DNA of 64,000 bases from Streptomyces sp. B93 (GCF_018070565.1 NZ_JAGPXL010000017.1:83096-147095); one strand, 5' to 3'; positions 16,336-25,468 are shown, counted from the first letter of the stretch. The notes: generated from the letters alone by a model not told the origin. A program made the numbers and translations.

Positions 16336-18840
16336 ATGTCACGCACCACCACGCGCCCCCGCGCCGCCCGCTCCCGCTGGAGACTCGGCCTCACCGCCAC
16401 CGCCTGTCTGGTGGCCACCGCCGTGGTCGCCCCGGCGCCCGCGCACGCCGAGGCCGTCACCGACTACACGATCACCGTCGACCCGTCCGCCCGGGGCGCG
16501 GAGATCGACGACACGATGTACGGCGTCTTCTTCGAGGACATCAACCGGGCCGCCGACGGCGGTCTCTACGCCGAACTCGTGCAGAACCGGTCCTTCGAGT
16601 ACTCCACCGCCGACAACGGCTCCTACACCCCGCTGACCTCCTGGACCGTCGACGGCACCGCGAAGGTCGTGGACGACGGCGGGCGGCTCAACGACCGCAA
16701 CCGCAACTACCTCTTTCTGACCGCCGGTTCCTCCGTCGCCAACGCGGGCTACAACACCGGCATCCGCGTCGAGGCGGGCAAGCGCTACGACTTCTCCGTC
16801 TGGGCCCGCACCCCGGGCCCCGGCACGCTCACCGTCGCCCTGCGGGACGCCGCCGGCACCCTGGCGAGCACCCGCCAGGTCGCCGTCCGGGGCGACTGGA
16901 CCAAGTACACCGCCACCTTCACCGCGACCCGCACCAGCAACCGAGGCCGCCTCGCCGTCGGCACCACCACCGACGCGGCGCTCGACATGGTCTCGCTCTT
17001 CCCGCGCGACACCTACAAGAACCAGTCCAACGGCCTGCGCAGGGACCTCGCGGAGAAGATCGAGGCGCTCGACCCCGCCTTCGTCCGCTTCCCCGGCGGC
17101 TGCCTGGTCAACACCGGCTCGATGGAGGACTACAGCGAGGCCTCCGGCTGGCAGCGCAAGCGCTCCTACCAGTGGAAGGACACCATCGGCCCCGTCGAGG
17201 AACGCGCCACCAACGCCAACTTCTGGGGCTACAACCAGAGCTACGGCCTCGGCTACTACGAGTACTTCCGCTTCGCCGAGGACATCGGCGCCATGCCGCT
17301 GCCCGTCGTCCCCGCCCTGGTCACCGGCTGCGGCCAGAACCGCGCCACCGACGACGAGGCCCTGCTCCAGCGCCACATCCAGGACACCCTCGACCTGATC
17401 GAGTTCGCGAACGGCCCGGCGACCTCGACCTGGGGCAAGGTGCGCGCCGAGATGGGCCACCCCAAGCCCTTCCGCCTCACCCACCTCGCCGTCGGCAACG
17501 AGGAGAACCTGCCCGACGCGTTCTTCGCCCGCTTCCAGAAGTTCCGCGCCGCGATCGAGGCCGAGTACCCGGACATCACGGTCGTCTCCAACTCCGGCCC
17601 CGACGACACCGGCACCACCTTCGACCGCCTCTGGCAGCTCAACCGGGACACCGGCGTGGAGATGGTCGACGAGCACTATTACAACAGCCCCCAGTGGTTC
17701 CTCCAGAACAACGACCGCTACGACGACTACGACCGCGGCGGCCCCCAGGTCTTCCTCGGCGAGTACGCCTCCCAGGGCAACGCCTTCAAGAACGCCCTCG
17801 CCGAAGCCGCCTTCATGACCGGCCTGGAACGCAACGCCGACGTCGTCAAGCTCGCCTCCTACGCCCCGCTGCTCGCCAACGAGGACTACGTGCAGTGGCG
17901 CCCCGACATGATCTGGTTCAACAACCGCGCCTCCTGGGGCTCGGCCAGCTACGAGGTCCAGAAGCTGTTCATGACCAACGTCGGCGACCGCGTCGTCCCG
18001 TCCACCGCGACCACCACCCCCGACGTCAGCGGCCCGGTCACCGGCGCGGTCGGCCTGTCCACCTGGGCGACCAGCGCGGCGTACGACGACGTGCGGGTCA
18101 CCGCGGCGGACGGCACCCCCCTCCTCACCGACGACTTCTCCGGCGACGCCTCGCGGTGGACCCACACCGGCACCGGCAGCTGGACCGTCCGGGACGGTGA
18201 GTACGTCCAGACCGACACCGCCGCCGAGAACACCATGGTCACCGCGGGCGACCCCGCCTGGCACGACTACGACCTGCATGTGAGGGCCACCAAGAAGTCC
18301 GGCAACGAGGGCTTCCTCGTCGCCTTCGGCGTCAAGGACACCGGCAACTACTACTGGTGGAACCTCGGCGGCTGGAACAACACCCAGTCAGCCGTGGAAC
18401 AGGCCGTGGACGGCGGGAAGTCCACCCTGCTCGCCAAGCCGCACTCCGTCGAGACCGGCCGCGCCTACGACATCGACATCCAGGTCCGCGGCCGTCAGGT
18501 CAGCCTCCACCTCGACGGCGAGCTGTGGGGCAGCTTCACCGACGACAAGCCCGCCGAGCCGTTCCGCCAGGTCGTCACCGAGGACGACCGCACCGGCGAC
18601 CTGATCGTCAAGGTCGTCAACGCCCAGTCCGTCGCCGCGCGCACCGCCGTCGACCTGGGCGGCGCCAGGGTGGCCTCCCGGGCACGGGTCACCACCCTGG
18701 CCGCCGGGCCGGACGACGTGAACACCGAGACCGACACCCCGGTCACCCCGGTGACGTCCACGCTCACCGGCGTGGCGAAGAAGTTCACGTACACCTTCCC
18801 GGCGAACTCGGTGACCTTCCTCAGGATCGCCCGGCGATAG
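16336..18840 (+). CDS. Secreted GH51 alpha-L-arabinofuranosidase with inserted lectin-like domain
   Basis: An 834-residue exported glycosidase that releases arabinose from arabinoxylan or arabinan. The signal peptide ends after A-H-A at residue 38. A carbohydrate-binding-like beta domain lies at about 90-215, then the GH51 barrel with acid/base Glu389 (AVGNEENLP) and nucleophile Glu476 (VFLGEYAS). The C-terminal beta domain is interrupted at about 590-740 by a concanavalin-like insert (DDFSGDASRWTHTGTGSW ... VSLHLDGELWGSF). The length is well above the usual 500-residue intracellular GH51 enzymes. A strong terminator follows. The AraC gene is convergent and may or may not be its regulator. 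Confidence 0.93.
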   Translation: MSRTTTRPRAARSRWRLGLTATACLVATAVVAPAPAHAEAVTDYTITVDPSARGAEIDDTMYGVFFEDINRAADGGLYAELVQNRSFEYSTADNGSYTPLTSWTVDGTAKVVDDGGRLNDRNRNYLFLTAGSSVANAGYNTGIRVEAGKRYDFSVWARTPGPGTLTVALRDAAGTLASTRQVAVRGDWTKYTATFTATRTSNRGRLAVGTTTDAALDMVSLFPRDTYKNQSNGLRRDLAEKIEALDPAFVRFPGGCLVNTGSMEDYSEASGWQRKRSYQWKDTIGPVEERATNANFWGYNQSYGLGYYEYFRFAEDIGAMPLPVVPALVTGCGQNRATDDEALLQRHIQDTLDLIEFANGPATSTWGKVRAEMGHPKPFRLTHLAVGNEENLPDAFFARFQKFRAAIEAEYPDITVVSNSGPDDTGTTFDRLWQLNRDTGVEMVDEHYYNSPQWFLQNNDRYDDYDRGGPQVFLGEYASQGNAFKNALAEAAFMTGLERNADVVKLASYAPLLANEDYVQWRPDMIWFNNRASWGSASYEVQKLFMTNVGDRVVPSTATTTPDVSGPVTGAVGLSTWATSAAYDDVRVTAADGTPLLTDDFSGDASRWTHTGTGSWTVRDGEYVQTDTAAENTMVTAGDPAWHDYDLHVRATKKSGNEGFLVAFGVKDTGNYYWWNLGGWNNTQSAVEQAVDGGKSTLLAKPHSVETGRAYDIDIQVRGRQVSLHLDGELWGSFTDDKPAEPFRQVVTEDDRTGDLIVKVVNAQSVAARTAVDLGGARVASRARVTTLAAGPDDVNTETDTPVTPVTSTLTGVAKKFTYTFPANSVTFLRIARR

Positions 18841-18846
18841 CCGCGG

Positions 18847-18888
18847 CGCCCGGAGGCACCCGCACGCCCGTGCGGGTGCCTCCGGGCG
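18847..18888. terminator. Bidirectional terminator between arabinosidase and AraC genes
   Basis: A perfect 19-bp stem: CGCCCGGAGGCACCCGCAC (18847-18865) pairs with 18870-18888 around a GCCC loop. It starts 6 bp after the arabinosidase stop and ends 2 bp before the AraC stop, so it can serve both convergent genes. Confidence 0.93.
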
Positions 18889-18890
18889 CG

Positions 18891-19760
18891 TCACCCCGGT
18901 TCGACGGGGAGCCACAGCTCGCAGGTGGCGGTGGTGAAGTCGGCCGCGCGGTCCAGGACCGCGACGATCGAGGGGCCCGGCCGCAGCCGCCACGGGTTGG
19001 AGGGGAACCACTCGGTCGCGGTCGCCGCCCAGGCCGTCTGCAGGGCCCGGGGGTGGGGTCCGCTGGTGCGGAAGACCGCCCACGTCCCGGCCCGTACGTC
19101 GATGACGTCGAGGTTGTCGGGGACCGGCGTGTCCCGGCCGAGGGCGACCCCGTGCAGATAGGTCAGTTCGGTGCCCTCCCGGGCGTCGGGGTCGACGTCG
19201 TCGCTGACCTGGAGCAGGCCCCGGGGTTCGGTATCGCCGAGGGCCTTCAGCCGCAGGTGCTCCTCCTGCGGCAGCGCGGCGATGTGCTCCTGGATGTGCG
19301 GGTTGACGCCCTCGTGGACGAGCGGGACCCGGGCAGCGTGTCCGGCCAGCCGGAACGCGGGGCGGTCGACGAGGCGGGTGTCCATGGGGATGCTCCCTTC
19401 GACGGTCAGGCGGAACCTGAGCTGCGGTTGTGTGCGCAAGGGGCCCCCGGCACGGCGCACCTCGCCGGGACCGGCGCCGTGGACCGACCGGAACGCGCGT
19501 CCGAACGCCTCGGCCGAGCCGTACCCGTACCGGACGGCGATGCCCAGCAGGTCCCCCTCGCCCCGGACGACGTCGGCGGCGGCGACGGTCATACGGCGCC
19601 GCCGCACGTACTCCGACAGCGGCATACCGGCCAGCGAGGAGAACATCCGGCGCAGGTGGTACTCGGTCGTGCCGAGCGCCCGGGCCAGCCCGTCGACGTC
19701 GAGTTCCTCGGTGAGGTGCTCCTCGACGAGATCGACGAGCCGGTTGAGTGCCGAGATCAT
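18891..19760 (-). CDS. AraC-family regulator with GyrI-like ligand-binding domain
   Basis: A 289-residue transcription factor. Residues 1-105 hold two AraC helix-turn-helix motifs (LDVDGLARALGTTEYHLRR; IAVRYGYGSAEAFGRAFR). From about residue 125 a GyrI-like/SOUL-type effector-binding domain follows (FRLAGHAARVPLVHEGVN ... AGTWAVFRTSG), as in Rob-like and multidrug-sensing regulators. The ATG at 19760 is chosen because AAAGGAGG lies directly upstream. It is divergent from argC and convergent with the arabinosidase. The target is unknown; a GyrI domain suggests small hydrophobic ligands rather than sugars. Confidence 0.88.
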   Translation of the reverse strand: MISALNRLVDLVEEHLTEELDVDGLARALGTTEYHLRRMFSSLAGMPLSEYVRRRRMTVAAADVVRGEGDLLGIAVRYGYGSAEAFGRAFRSVHGAGPGEVRRAGGPLRTQPQLRFRLTVEGSIPMDTRLVDRPAFRLAGHAARVPLVHEGVNPHIQEHIAALPQEEHLRLKALGDTEPRGLLQVSDDVDPDAREGTELTYLHGVALGRDTPVPDNLDVIDVRAGTWAVFRTSGPHPRALQTAWAATATEWFPSNPWRLRPGPSIVAVLDRAADFTTATCELWLPVEPG

Positions 19761-19844
19761 GCGGCCTCCTTTCGGCTCCAACCCTGGCAGTGGGCGCCCC
19801 GGCGGTACCCGATCGCCGTGGTCCGATCCGGTCATGCGGATACA

Positions 19845-19880
19845 TTGCATAAACGTGCAGCGATACGTATAGTCATGCCA
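19845..19880 (+). promoter_or_regulatory. argC promoter with ARG box
   Basis: TTGCAT (19845-19850) and TATAGT (19868-19873) are spaced by 17 bp, a good housekeeping promoter. The ArgR-type palindrome TGCAT-AAAC-GTGCA (19846-19859) overlaps the -35, and a weaker half-palindrome (TATAGTCATGC) covers the -10. Binding of ArgR with arginine should block transcription. A matching box occurs at argG. The ribosome-binding site AGGAGGAGG lies at 19884-19892. Confidence 0.75.
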
Positions 19881-19900
19881 TCCAGGAGGAGGATTCTTCG

Positions 19901-20929
19901 ATGACGGTACGTGCGGCAGTGGCCGGGGCGAGCGGATACGCGGGCGGTGAGCTGCTGCGTCTGCTCCTCGCGCACCCCGAGGTGGAGATCGGCGCCCTGA
20001 CCGGCAACTCCAACGCCGGACAGCGGCTCGGCGCGCTCCAGCCGCACCTGCTGCCGCTGGCCGACCGGGTCCTTGAGGGGACCACCGCCGAGGTGCTCGC
20101 CGGGCACGACGTGGTCTTCCTCGCGCTGCCCCACGGACAGTCCGCCGCCGTCGCCGAGCAACTCGGACCGGACGTCCTCGTCGTCGACATGGGCGCCGAC
20201 TTCCGCCTCGAGGACGCCTCCGACTGGGAGGCGTTCTACGGCTCCCCGCACGCCGGGACCTGGCCCTACGGGCTCCCCGAACTGCCGGGTGCCCGCGCCG
20301 CGCTGGAGGGGTCCAAGCGCGTCGCGGTACCCGGCTGCTACCCCACGGCCGTCTCCCTCGCCCTGTACCCGGCGTACACCGCGGGCCTGGCCGAGCCCGA
20401 GGCCGTGATCGTCGCCGCCTCCGGCACCTCCGGCGCGGGCAAGGCGCCCAAGCCGCACCTGCTCGGCAGCGAGGTCATGGGCTCCATGTCGCCGTACGGC
20501 GTCGGCGGCGGCCACCGGCACACGCCCGAGATGATCCAGAACCTCAGCGCGGCGGCGGGCCAGCGGGTCGCCGTCTCCTTCACCCCCACCCTCGCGCCGA
20601 TGCCCCGCGGCATCCTCGCCACCTGCACGGCCGCCGCGAAGGAGGGCGTGACCGCCGGGACCGTACGCGCCGCCTACGACAAGGCCTACGCCGACGAGCC
20701 GTTCGTCCACCTCCTCCCCGAGGGACAGTGGCCCGCCACGGCGTCCGTCCACGGTTCCAACGCCGTTCAGGTGCAGGTCGCGTACGACGCCGCCACGCGT
20801 CGCATCATCGCGATCAGCGCCATCGACAACCTGACCAAGGGCACCGCCGGCGGTGCCGTGCAGAGCATGAACCTGGCCCTCGGCCTCCCCGAGGGACTGG
20901 GACTTTCCACGATCGGAGTCGCGCCGTGA
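19901..20929 (+). CDS. argC: N-acetyl-gamma-glutamyl-phosphate reductase
   Basis: A 342-residue enzyme for the third step of arginine synthesis, the NADPH-dependent reduction of N-acetylglutamyl-phosphate to the semialdehyde. The N-terminal dinucleotide motif is AGASGYAGGELLRLL, and the catalytic cysteine lies in VAVPGCYPTAVSLAL. The family motif GVGGGHRHTPEM follows. A strong ribosome-binding site and the ARG box lie upstream. Its TGA overlaps the GTG of argJ, so it heads a tightly coupled argCJBDR operon. Confidence 0.97.
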   Translation: MTVRAAVAGASGYAGGELLRLLLAHPEVEIGALTGNSNAGQRLGALQPHLLPLADRVLEGTTAEVLAGHDVVFLALPHGQSAAVAEQLGPDVLVVDMGADFRLEDASDWEAFYGSPHAGTWPYGLPELPGARAALEGSKRVAVPGCYPTAVSLALYPAYTAGLAEPEAVIVAASGTSGAGKAPKPHLLGSEVMGSMSPYGVGGGHRHTPEMIQNLSAAAGQRVAVSFTPTLAPMPRGILATCTAAAKEGVTAGTVRAAYDKAYADEPFVHLLPEGQWPATASVHGSNAVQVQVAYDAATRRIIAISAIDNLTKGTAGGAVQSMNLALGLPEGLGLSTIGVAP

Positions 20930-22077
20930 GCGTTACGGCAGCACAGGGGTTCACGGCGGCCGGGGTCGCCGCCGGGATCAAGGAGAACGGCCAACCGGAC
21001 CTGGCCCTCGTGGTCAACACCGGGCCCCGCCGCGCCGCCGCGGGCGTCTTCACCTCCAACCGTGTCAAGGCCGCACCCGTGCTGTGGTCCGAGCAGGTCC
21101 TCAAGAGCGGTGAGCTGACCGCCGTCGTCCTCAACTCCGGCGGCGCCAACGCCTGCACCGGCCCCAAGGGCTTCCAGGACACCCACGCCACCGCCGAGAA
21201 GGCCGCCGAGGTGCTGGACATCGGCGCGGGTGAGGTAGCCGTCTGCTCCACCGGCCTGATCGGCGTCCTGCTCCCCATGGACAAGCTGCTCCCCGGCGTC
21301 GAGACCGCCGCCGCCCAGCTCTCCGAGCACGGCGGTGCCCGGGCCGCCGTCGCCATCAAGACCACCGACACCGTCCACAAGACGGCCGTCGCCACCAGGG
21401 GCGGCTGGACCGTCGGCGGCATGGCCAAGGGCGCGGGCATGCTCGCCCCCGGCCTCGCCACCATGCTCGTCGTCCTCACCACCGATGCCGACCTTGACAG
21501 CGCCACCCTCGACCGGGCGCTGCGCGACGCCACCCGGGTCACCTTCGACCGCGTCGACTCCGACGGCTGCATGTCCACCAACGACACCGTGCTGCTGCTC
21601 GCCTCCGGCGCCTCCGGGGCCACCCCCGGGTACGCCGAGTTCGCCGACGCCGTACGGGAGGTCTGCGACGACCTCGGCCAGCAGCTGATCCGGGACGCCG
21701 AGGGCGCCAGCAAGGACATCAAGGTCGAGGTGGTGGGCGCCGCCACCGAGGACGACGCCGTCGAGGTGGGCCGCTCCATCGCCCGCAACAACCTCCTCAA
21801 GTGCGCCATCCACGGCGAGGACCCCAACTGGGGCCGGGTGCTGTCGGCCATCGGCACCACCAGAGCCGCCTTCGAGCCCGACCGGCTCAACGTCGCCATC
21901 AACGGCGTCTGGGTCTGCAAGAACGGCTCCGTGGGCGAGGACCGCGAGCGGGTCGACATGCGCTACCGCGAGGTGCACATCGTGGCCGACCTCGCCGCCG
22001 GGGAAGAAACCGCCACCATCTGGACCAACGACCTGACCGCCGACTACGTCCACGAGAACAGCGCCTACAGCTCATGA
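20926..22077 (+). CDS. argJ: Glutamate N-acetyltransferase / amino-acid acetyltransferase (ornithine acetyltransferase)
   Basis: A 383-residue ArgJ. It recycles the acetyl group from N-acetylornithine to glutamate and may also use acetyl-CoA. The precursor self-cleaves before the catalytic threonine in the conserved AKGAGMLAPGLATML motif, which is intact here. Other family marks are VFTSNRVKAAPV near the N-terminus and CAIHGEDPNWGRVL near the C-terminus. The GTG start overlaps the argC stop (GTGA), and the stop overlaps the argB ATG (ATGA). Whether it is bifunctional cannot be read from sequence. Confidence 0.96.
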   Translation: MSVTAAQGFTAAGVAAGIKENGQPDLALVVNTGPRRAAAGVFTSNRVKAAPVLWSEQVLKSGELTAVVLNSGGANACTGPKGFQDTHATAEKAAEVLDIGAGEVAVCSTGLIGVLLPMDKLLPGVETAAAQLSEHGGARAAVAIKTTDTVHKTAVATRGGWTVGGMAKGAGMLAPGLATMLVVLTTDADLDSATLDRALRDATRVTFDRVDSDGCMSTNDTVLLLASGASGATPGYAEFADAVREVCDDLGQQLIRDAEGASKDIKVEVVGAATEDDAVEVGRSIARNNLLKCAIHGEDPNWGRVLSAIGTTRAAFEPDRLNVAINGVWVCKNGSVGEDRERVDMRYREVHIVADLAAGEETATIWTNDLTADYVHENSAYSS

Positions 22078-22985
22078 GCACTCCGACGCGGAAGCACACC
22101 GCGCTCCCCAAGGCCCAGATCCTCATCGAGGCGCTGCCGTGGCTCACCCGCCACCACGGCAGGACCGTCGTCATCAAGTTCGGCGGCAACGCCATGGTGA
22201 ACGAGGAACTGAAGGCGGCCTTCGCCCAGGACGTCGTCTTCCTGCGGCACGCCGGGCTCAAGCCCGTCGTCGTGCACGGCGGCGGCCCGCAGATCAGCGC
22301 AGCCCTCGACCGGCACGGCATCGTCAGCGAGTTCAAGGCGGGCCTGCGCGTCACCACCGAGGACGCCATGGACGTCGTACGGATGGTGCTGGCCGGGCAG
22401 GTCCAGCGCGAACTGGTCGGGCTGCTCAACCAGCACGGCCCGCTCGCCGTCGGCCTCACCGGCGAGGACGCGCACACCATCACCGCCACCCGGCACCAGC
22501 CCGAGATCGACGGCGAGCTGATCGACATCGGCCGGGTCGGTGAGATCACCGAGATCGACACCGGCGCCATCGAGGCGCTGCTCGCCGACGGCCGTATCCC
22601 GGTCGTCTCCTCGATCGCCCGCTCCCAGGACGACGGACATGTCTACAACGTCAATGCTGATACGGCGGCTGCGGCACTCGCTGCTGCGCTGGGCGCCGAG
22701 ATCCTCATGGTCCTCACCGACGTCGAGGGCCTCTACGAGGACTGGCCGCACAGCGACGAGGTGATCAGCCGCCTCACCGCCACCCAACTGGAGCGACTGC
22801 TGCCCGACCTGTCCTCGGGCATGGTGCCGAAGATGCAGGGCTGTCTGCACGCCGTACGCAACGGCGTCACTACCGCCCGCGTCATCGACGGCCGGGTCCA
22901 GCACTCGATCCTGCTGGAGATCTTCACGGACGAAGGGATCGGCACGATGGTCGTGCCGGACGAGAAACAGGGGGACCAGGCATGA
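22074..22985 (+). CDS. argB: Acetylglutamate kinase
   Basis: A 303-residue amino-acid kinase that phosphorylates N-acetylglutamate with ATP, usually the step inhibited by arginine. Conserved elements are VVIKFGGNAMV (phosphate-binding), VVVHGGGPQI, FKAGLRVTTEDAMD, and the nucleotide site MVLTDVEGLYEDWP. The N-terminal helix KAQILIEALPWLTRHHG is typical of the arginine-sensitive hexameric form. Four-base overlaps with argJ upstream and argD downstream show translational coupling. Confidence 0.97.
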   Translation: MSTPTRKHTALPKAQILIEALPWLTRHHGRTVVIKFGGNAMVNEELKAAFAQDVVFLRHAGLKPVVVHGGGPQISAALDRHGIVSEFKAGLRVTTEDAMDVVRMVLAGQVQRELVGLLNQHGPLAVGLTGEDAHTITATRHQPEIDGELIDIGRVGEITEIDTGAIEALLADGRIPVVSSIARSQDDGHVYNVNADTAAAALAAALGAEILMVLTDVEGLYEDWPHSDEVISRLTATQLERLLPDLSSGMVPKMQGCLHAVRNGVTTARVIDGRVQHSILLEIFTDEGIGTMVVPDEKQGDQA

Positions 22986-24181
22986 CCGCCAACCAGGAGC
23001 TGACCCAGCGGTGGCAGGGCGCGCTCATGAACAACTACGGCACCCCCCGGCTGCCCCTGGTCCGCGGCGCGGGCACCCGGCTGTGGGACGCCGACGGCAA
23101 GGAGTACCTCGACTACGTTGGCGGCATCGCCGTCAACGCGCTCGGCCACGCCCACCCGGCCGTCGTCGAGGCGGTCAGCAACCAGATCGCCTCCCTCGGC
23201 CATGTCTCCAACCTCTTCGTCGCCGAACCGCCCGTCGCCCTCGCCGAACGGCTCCTGGAACTCTTCGGCCGCGACGGCAAGGTGTACTTCTGCAACTCGG
23301 GCGCCGAGGCCAACGAGGGCGCCTTCAAGATCGGACGGCTGACCGGGCGGCCCCACATGGTCGCCACCCGGGGCGGCTTCCACGGCCGCACCATGGGCGC
23401 CCTCGCCCTGACCGGCCAGCCCGGCAAGCAGGAGCCGTTCCTGCCGCTGCCCGGTGACGTCACCCATGTGCCGTACGGCGACGCCAAGGCACTGGCGGCG
23501 GCGGTCACCGAGGAGACCGCGCTGGTGATCATCGAGCCGGTGCAGGGCGAGAACGGCGTCGTCGTGCCGCCCGCCGACTACCTCAAGGCAGCCCGCGCCA
23601 TCACCGCGGCCACCGGCGCGCTGCTGGTCCTCGACGAGGTGCAGACCGGTGTCGGCCGGACCGGGCACTGGTTCGAGTACCAGGCGCACGAGGGTGTCCT
23701 GCCCGATGTCGTCACCCTCGCCAAGGGCCTCGGCGGCGGGCTGCCGCTGGGCGCCACGGTCGCCTTCGGGCGGGCCGCGGAACTGCTGGGGCCCGGCCAC
23801 CACGGCACCACCTTCGGCGGCAACCCGGTCGCCTGCGCCGCCGGACTCGCCGTCCTCGACACCATCGCGAAGGACGGGCTGCTGGAGAACGTCAAGCGGC
23901 AGGGCGAGACGTTGCGCGACGGTATCGAGTCGCTGAACCATGCGTTGATCAGCCATGTCCGGGGCGCGGGTCTGCTCCTGGGTATCGTGCTCACCGAACC
24001 GCTCGCACCACAGGTGCAGCAGGCGGCTCAGGACGCCGGCCTCCTGGTGAACGCGCCCGCCCCCGATGTCGTACGGCTGATGCCACCGCTGAACCTCGGG
24101 GACGACGAAGTGGACGCGCTTCTTCAGGCGCTGCCCGGCATCCTCGACGCCGTGCACGGGGACGGACGATCCGGAGAATGA
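22982..24181 (+). CDS. argD: Acetylornithine aminotransferase
   Basis: A 399-residue PLP enzyme that converts N-acetylglutamate semialdehyde to N-acetylornithine using glutamate. Class III aminotransferase features are present: FCNSGAEANEGAFK, LLVLDEVQTGVGRTGHWF, and the Schiff-base lysine in VTLAKGLGGGLPLGA. The ATG overlaps argB by four bases. It ends 7 bp before argR. The start MTANQELTQRWQ follows GGGGGACC-type purines within argB. Certain by family and context. Confidence 0.97.
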   Translation: MTANQELTQRWQGALMNNYGTPRLPLVRGAGTRLWDADGKEYLDYVGGIAVNALGHAHPAVVEAVSNQIASLGHVSNLFVAEPPVALAERLLELFGRDGKVYFCNSGAEANEGAFKIGRLTGRPHMVATRGGFHGRTMGALALTGQPGKQEPFLPLPGDVTHVPYGDAKALAAAVTEETALVIIEPVQGENGVVVPPADYLKAARAITAATGALLVLDEVQTGVGRTGHWFEYQAHEGVLPDVVTLAKGLGGGLPLGATVAFGRAAELLGPGHHGTTFGGNPVACAAGLAVLDTIAKDGLLENVKRQGETLRDGIESLNHALISHVRGAGLLLGIVLTEPLAPQVQQAAQDAGLLVNAPAPDVVRLMPPLNLGDDEVDALLQALPGILDAVHGDGRSGE

Positions 24182-24188
24182 GACGACG

Positions 24189-24722
24189 ATGAGCCAGGCG
24201 CAGGACCACGGGCCCGCCGTGCCACAGACCCGCACGGCACGCCACCGCCGGATCGTGGACATCCTCAACCGGCAACCGGTGCGCTCACAGAGCCAGTTGG
24301 CGAAACTCCTCGCCGACGACGGGCTGAGCGTCACCCAGGCGACGCTCTCCCGGGACCTCGACGAGCTGAACGCCGTCAAGATCCGCAACAACGACGGCGA
24401 CCTCATCTACGCGGTCCCCAGCGAGGGTGGTTTCCGCACGCCCCGGGCGCCGCTGGGGGAGTCGGCGAAGGAGGAGCGGATGCGGCGGCTCTCGCAGGAG
24501 CTGCTGATCTCCGCCGAGGCGTCGGCCAACCTCGTGGTCCTGCGGACCCCTCCGGGGGCGGCGCAGTTCCTCGCCTCGGCGATCGACCAGGCGGAGCTGC
24601 ACGACATCCTGGGGACGATCGCCGGTGACGACACGTTGCTGCTGATCAGCCGGGACCCGGGGGGTGGGCAGGCGCTGGCGGACCATCTGCTGCGGCTGGC
24701 TCAGAACGGGCACGGGCACTGA
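24189..24722 (+). CDS. argR: Arginine repressor
   Basis: A 177-residue ArgR. The N-terminal winged helix (about 15-90) contains SQSQLAKLLADDGLSVTQA and TLSRDLDELNAVK; the C-terminal oligomerisation and arginine-binding domain (about 100-177) has LRTPPGAAQFLASAIDQ and DILGTIAGDDTLLLI. It binds ARG boxes as a hexamer when arginine is abundant. As the last gene of the operon it regulates itself through the argC promoter. An intergenic repeat follows within 15 bp of its stop. Confidence 0.97.
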   Translation: MSQAQDHGPAVPQTRTARHRRIVDILNRQPVRSQSQLAKLLADDGLSVTQATLSRDLDELNAVKIRNNDGDLIYAVPSEGGFRTPRAPLGESAKEERMRRLSQELLISAEASANLVVLRTPPGAAQFLASAIDQAELHDILGTIAGDDTLLLISRDPGGGQALADHLLRLAQNGHGH

Positions 24723-24735
24723 GGCTTTCGCCGTT

Positions 24736-24782
24736 GCCGGGTGCGGGGCGTCGTGGCTGGTCGCGCAGTTCCCCGCGCCCCT
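24736..24782 (+). repeat. Dispersed intergenic repeat, copy B
   Basis: The same unit as at 5632-5679: GCCGGGTGCGGG, then the core GTGGCTGGTCGCGCAGTT and CCCCGCGCCCCT (core at 24753-24782, identical over 30 bp). It lies between the convergent stops of argR and the six-helix membrane protein. Confidence 0.85.
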
Positions 24783-24794
24783 GGGCCGGGACGG

Positions 24795-25364
24795 TTACGC
24801 CTTCTGCGTGGCTCGGCCCAGGCGGACGGCCGAGATGAGGAAGAAGACGCCGCCCAGGAAGGCATAGCCCGCGAGGGAGGTCAGGGCGGCGTCGTCCTTG
24901 CCCGCCTGGGCGAAGAAGGACGCGCCGGCGAGGGTGGAGATGGCGCCGCTGGCGATCATCGCCCACTGGCCGCCCAGCCGGCGCCGGGCGAAGCCGACGA
25001 CGAGCTGCACCAGGCCCGCGGTGACGGCCCAGACGCCCCAGACCCGCAGCACGGCCGGGATGCCGGAGGCGGCGGCGACGGCCAGGCCGACGCCGGTGGC
25101 GGCACTGAGCGCGATGTTGGCGTACAGGCCGCGGACCGGACCGCCGCTGACCTTGGCGGACCTGACGTCGACCACGGCGCAGGCCACGTCGAACAGCGGG
25201 TAGACCACCAGCAGCGTCGCGCTCAACGGGCCCAGGGACGAGGCGGTCGCGAAGAGCAGGGCGGCCCATCCGGCGGCGAACCCGAAGCGCACGAGGTAGA
25301 GCTTGCGCAGGGCTGCCGCCGCGGGGGCGCCGGTGGTGGGGGTGGTGGCGGCAAGGGTGTCCAT
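24795..25364 (-). CDS. Six-helix integral membrane protein, divergent from a TetR gene
   Basis: A 189-residue hydrophobic protein with about six transmembrane helices, including FGFAAGWAALLFATASSLG and IALSAATGVGLAVAAASG. The layout resembles DUF308/HdeD-like or DUF4386-type small membrane proteins, but I cannot assign a family with confidence. GGAAGG precedes the ATG at 25364. It is divergent from the TetR regulator, and a copy of the TetR-type operator lies in its promoter region, so it is the likely repressed target. Confidence 0.78.
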   Translation of the reverse strand: MDTLAATTPTTGAPAAAALRKLYLVRFGFAAGWAALLFATASSLGPLSATLLVVYPLFDVACAVVDVRSAKVSGGPVRGLYANIALSAATGVGLAVAAASGIPAVLRVWGVWAVTAGLVQLVVGFARRRLGGQWAMIASGAISTLAGASFFAQAGKDDAALTSLAGYAFLGGVFFLISAVRLGRATQKA

Positions 25365-25390
25365 GGGGTGCCTTCCAGCTGTGCGAAACG

Positions 25391-25468
25391 ATGAGGGAGA
25401 ACGTTCGGTCTACCTCGCATCCAAGGGGAGGCGGGTGTGCCCTGTCAAGACCGATCGTTCTCCCTCAT
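25391..25468. promoter_or_regulatory. Duplicated inverted operator between membrane-protein and TetR genes
   Basis: A 20-bp sequence at 25391-25410 (ATGAGGGAGAACG then TTCGGTC) recurs in reverse complement at 25449-25468 with one mismatch. Each copy contains a GAACGNTCGGTC core like TetR operators. The second copy overlaps the promoter of the TetR gene (TAGCCT at 25476-25481, six bases before ATG, implying a leaderless transcript). Confidence 0.65.

Noticed and set aside
16339..18279. Minus-strand open frame of 646 codons opposite the arabinosidase
   Set aside because: Shadow frame; the catalytic motifs of GH51 on the plus strand are intact.
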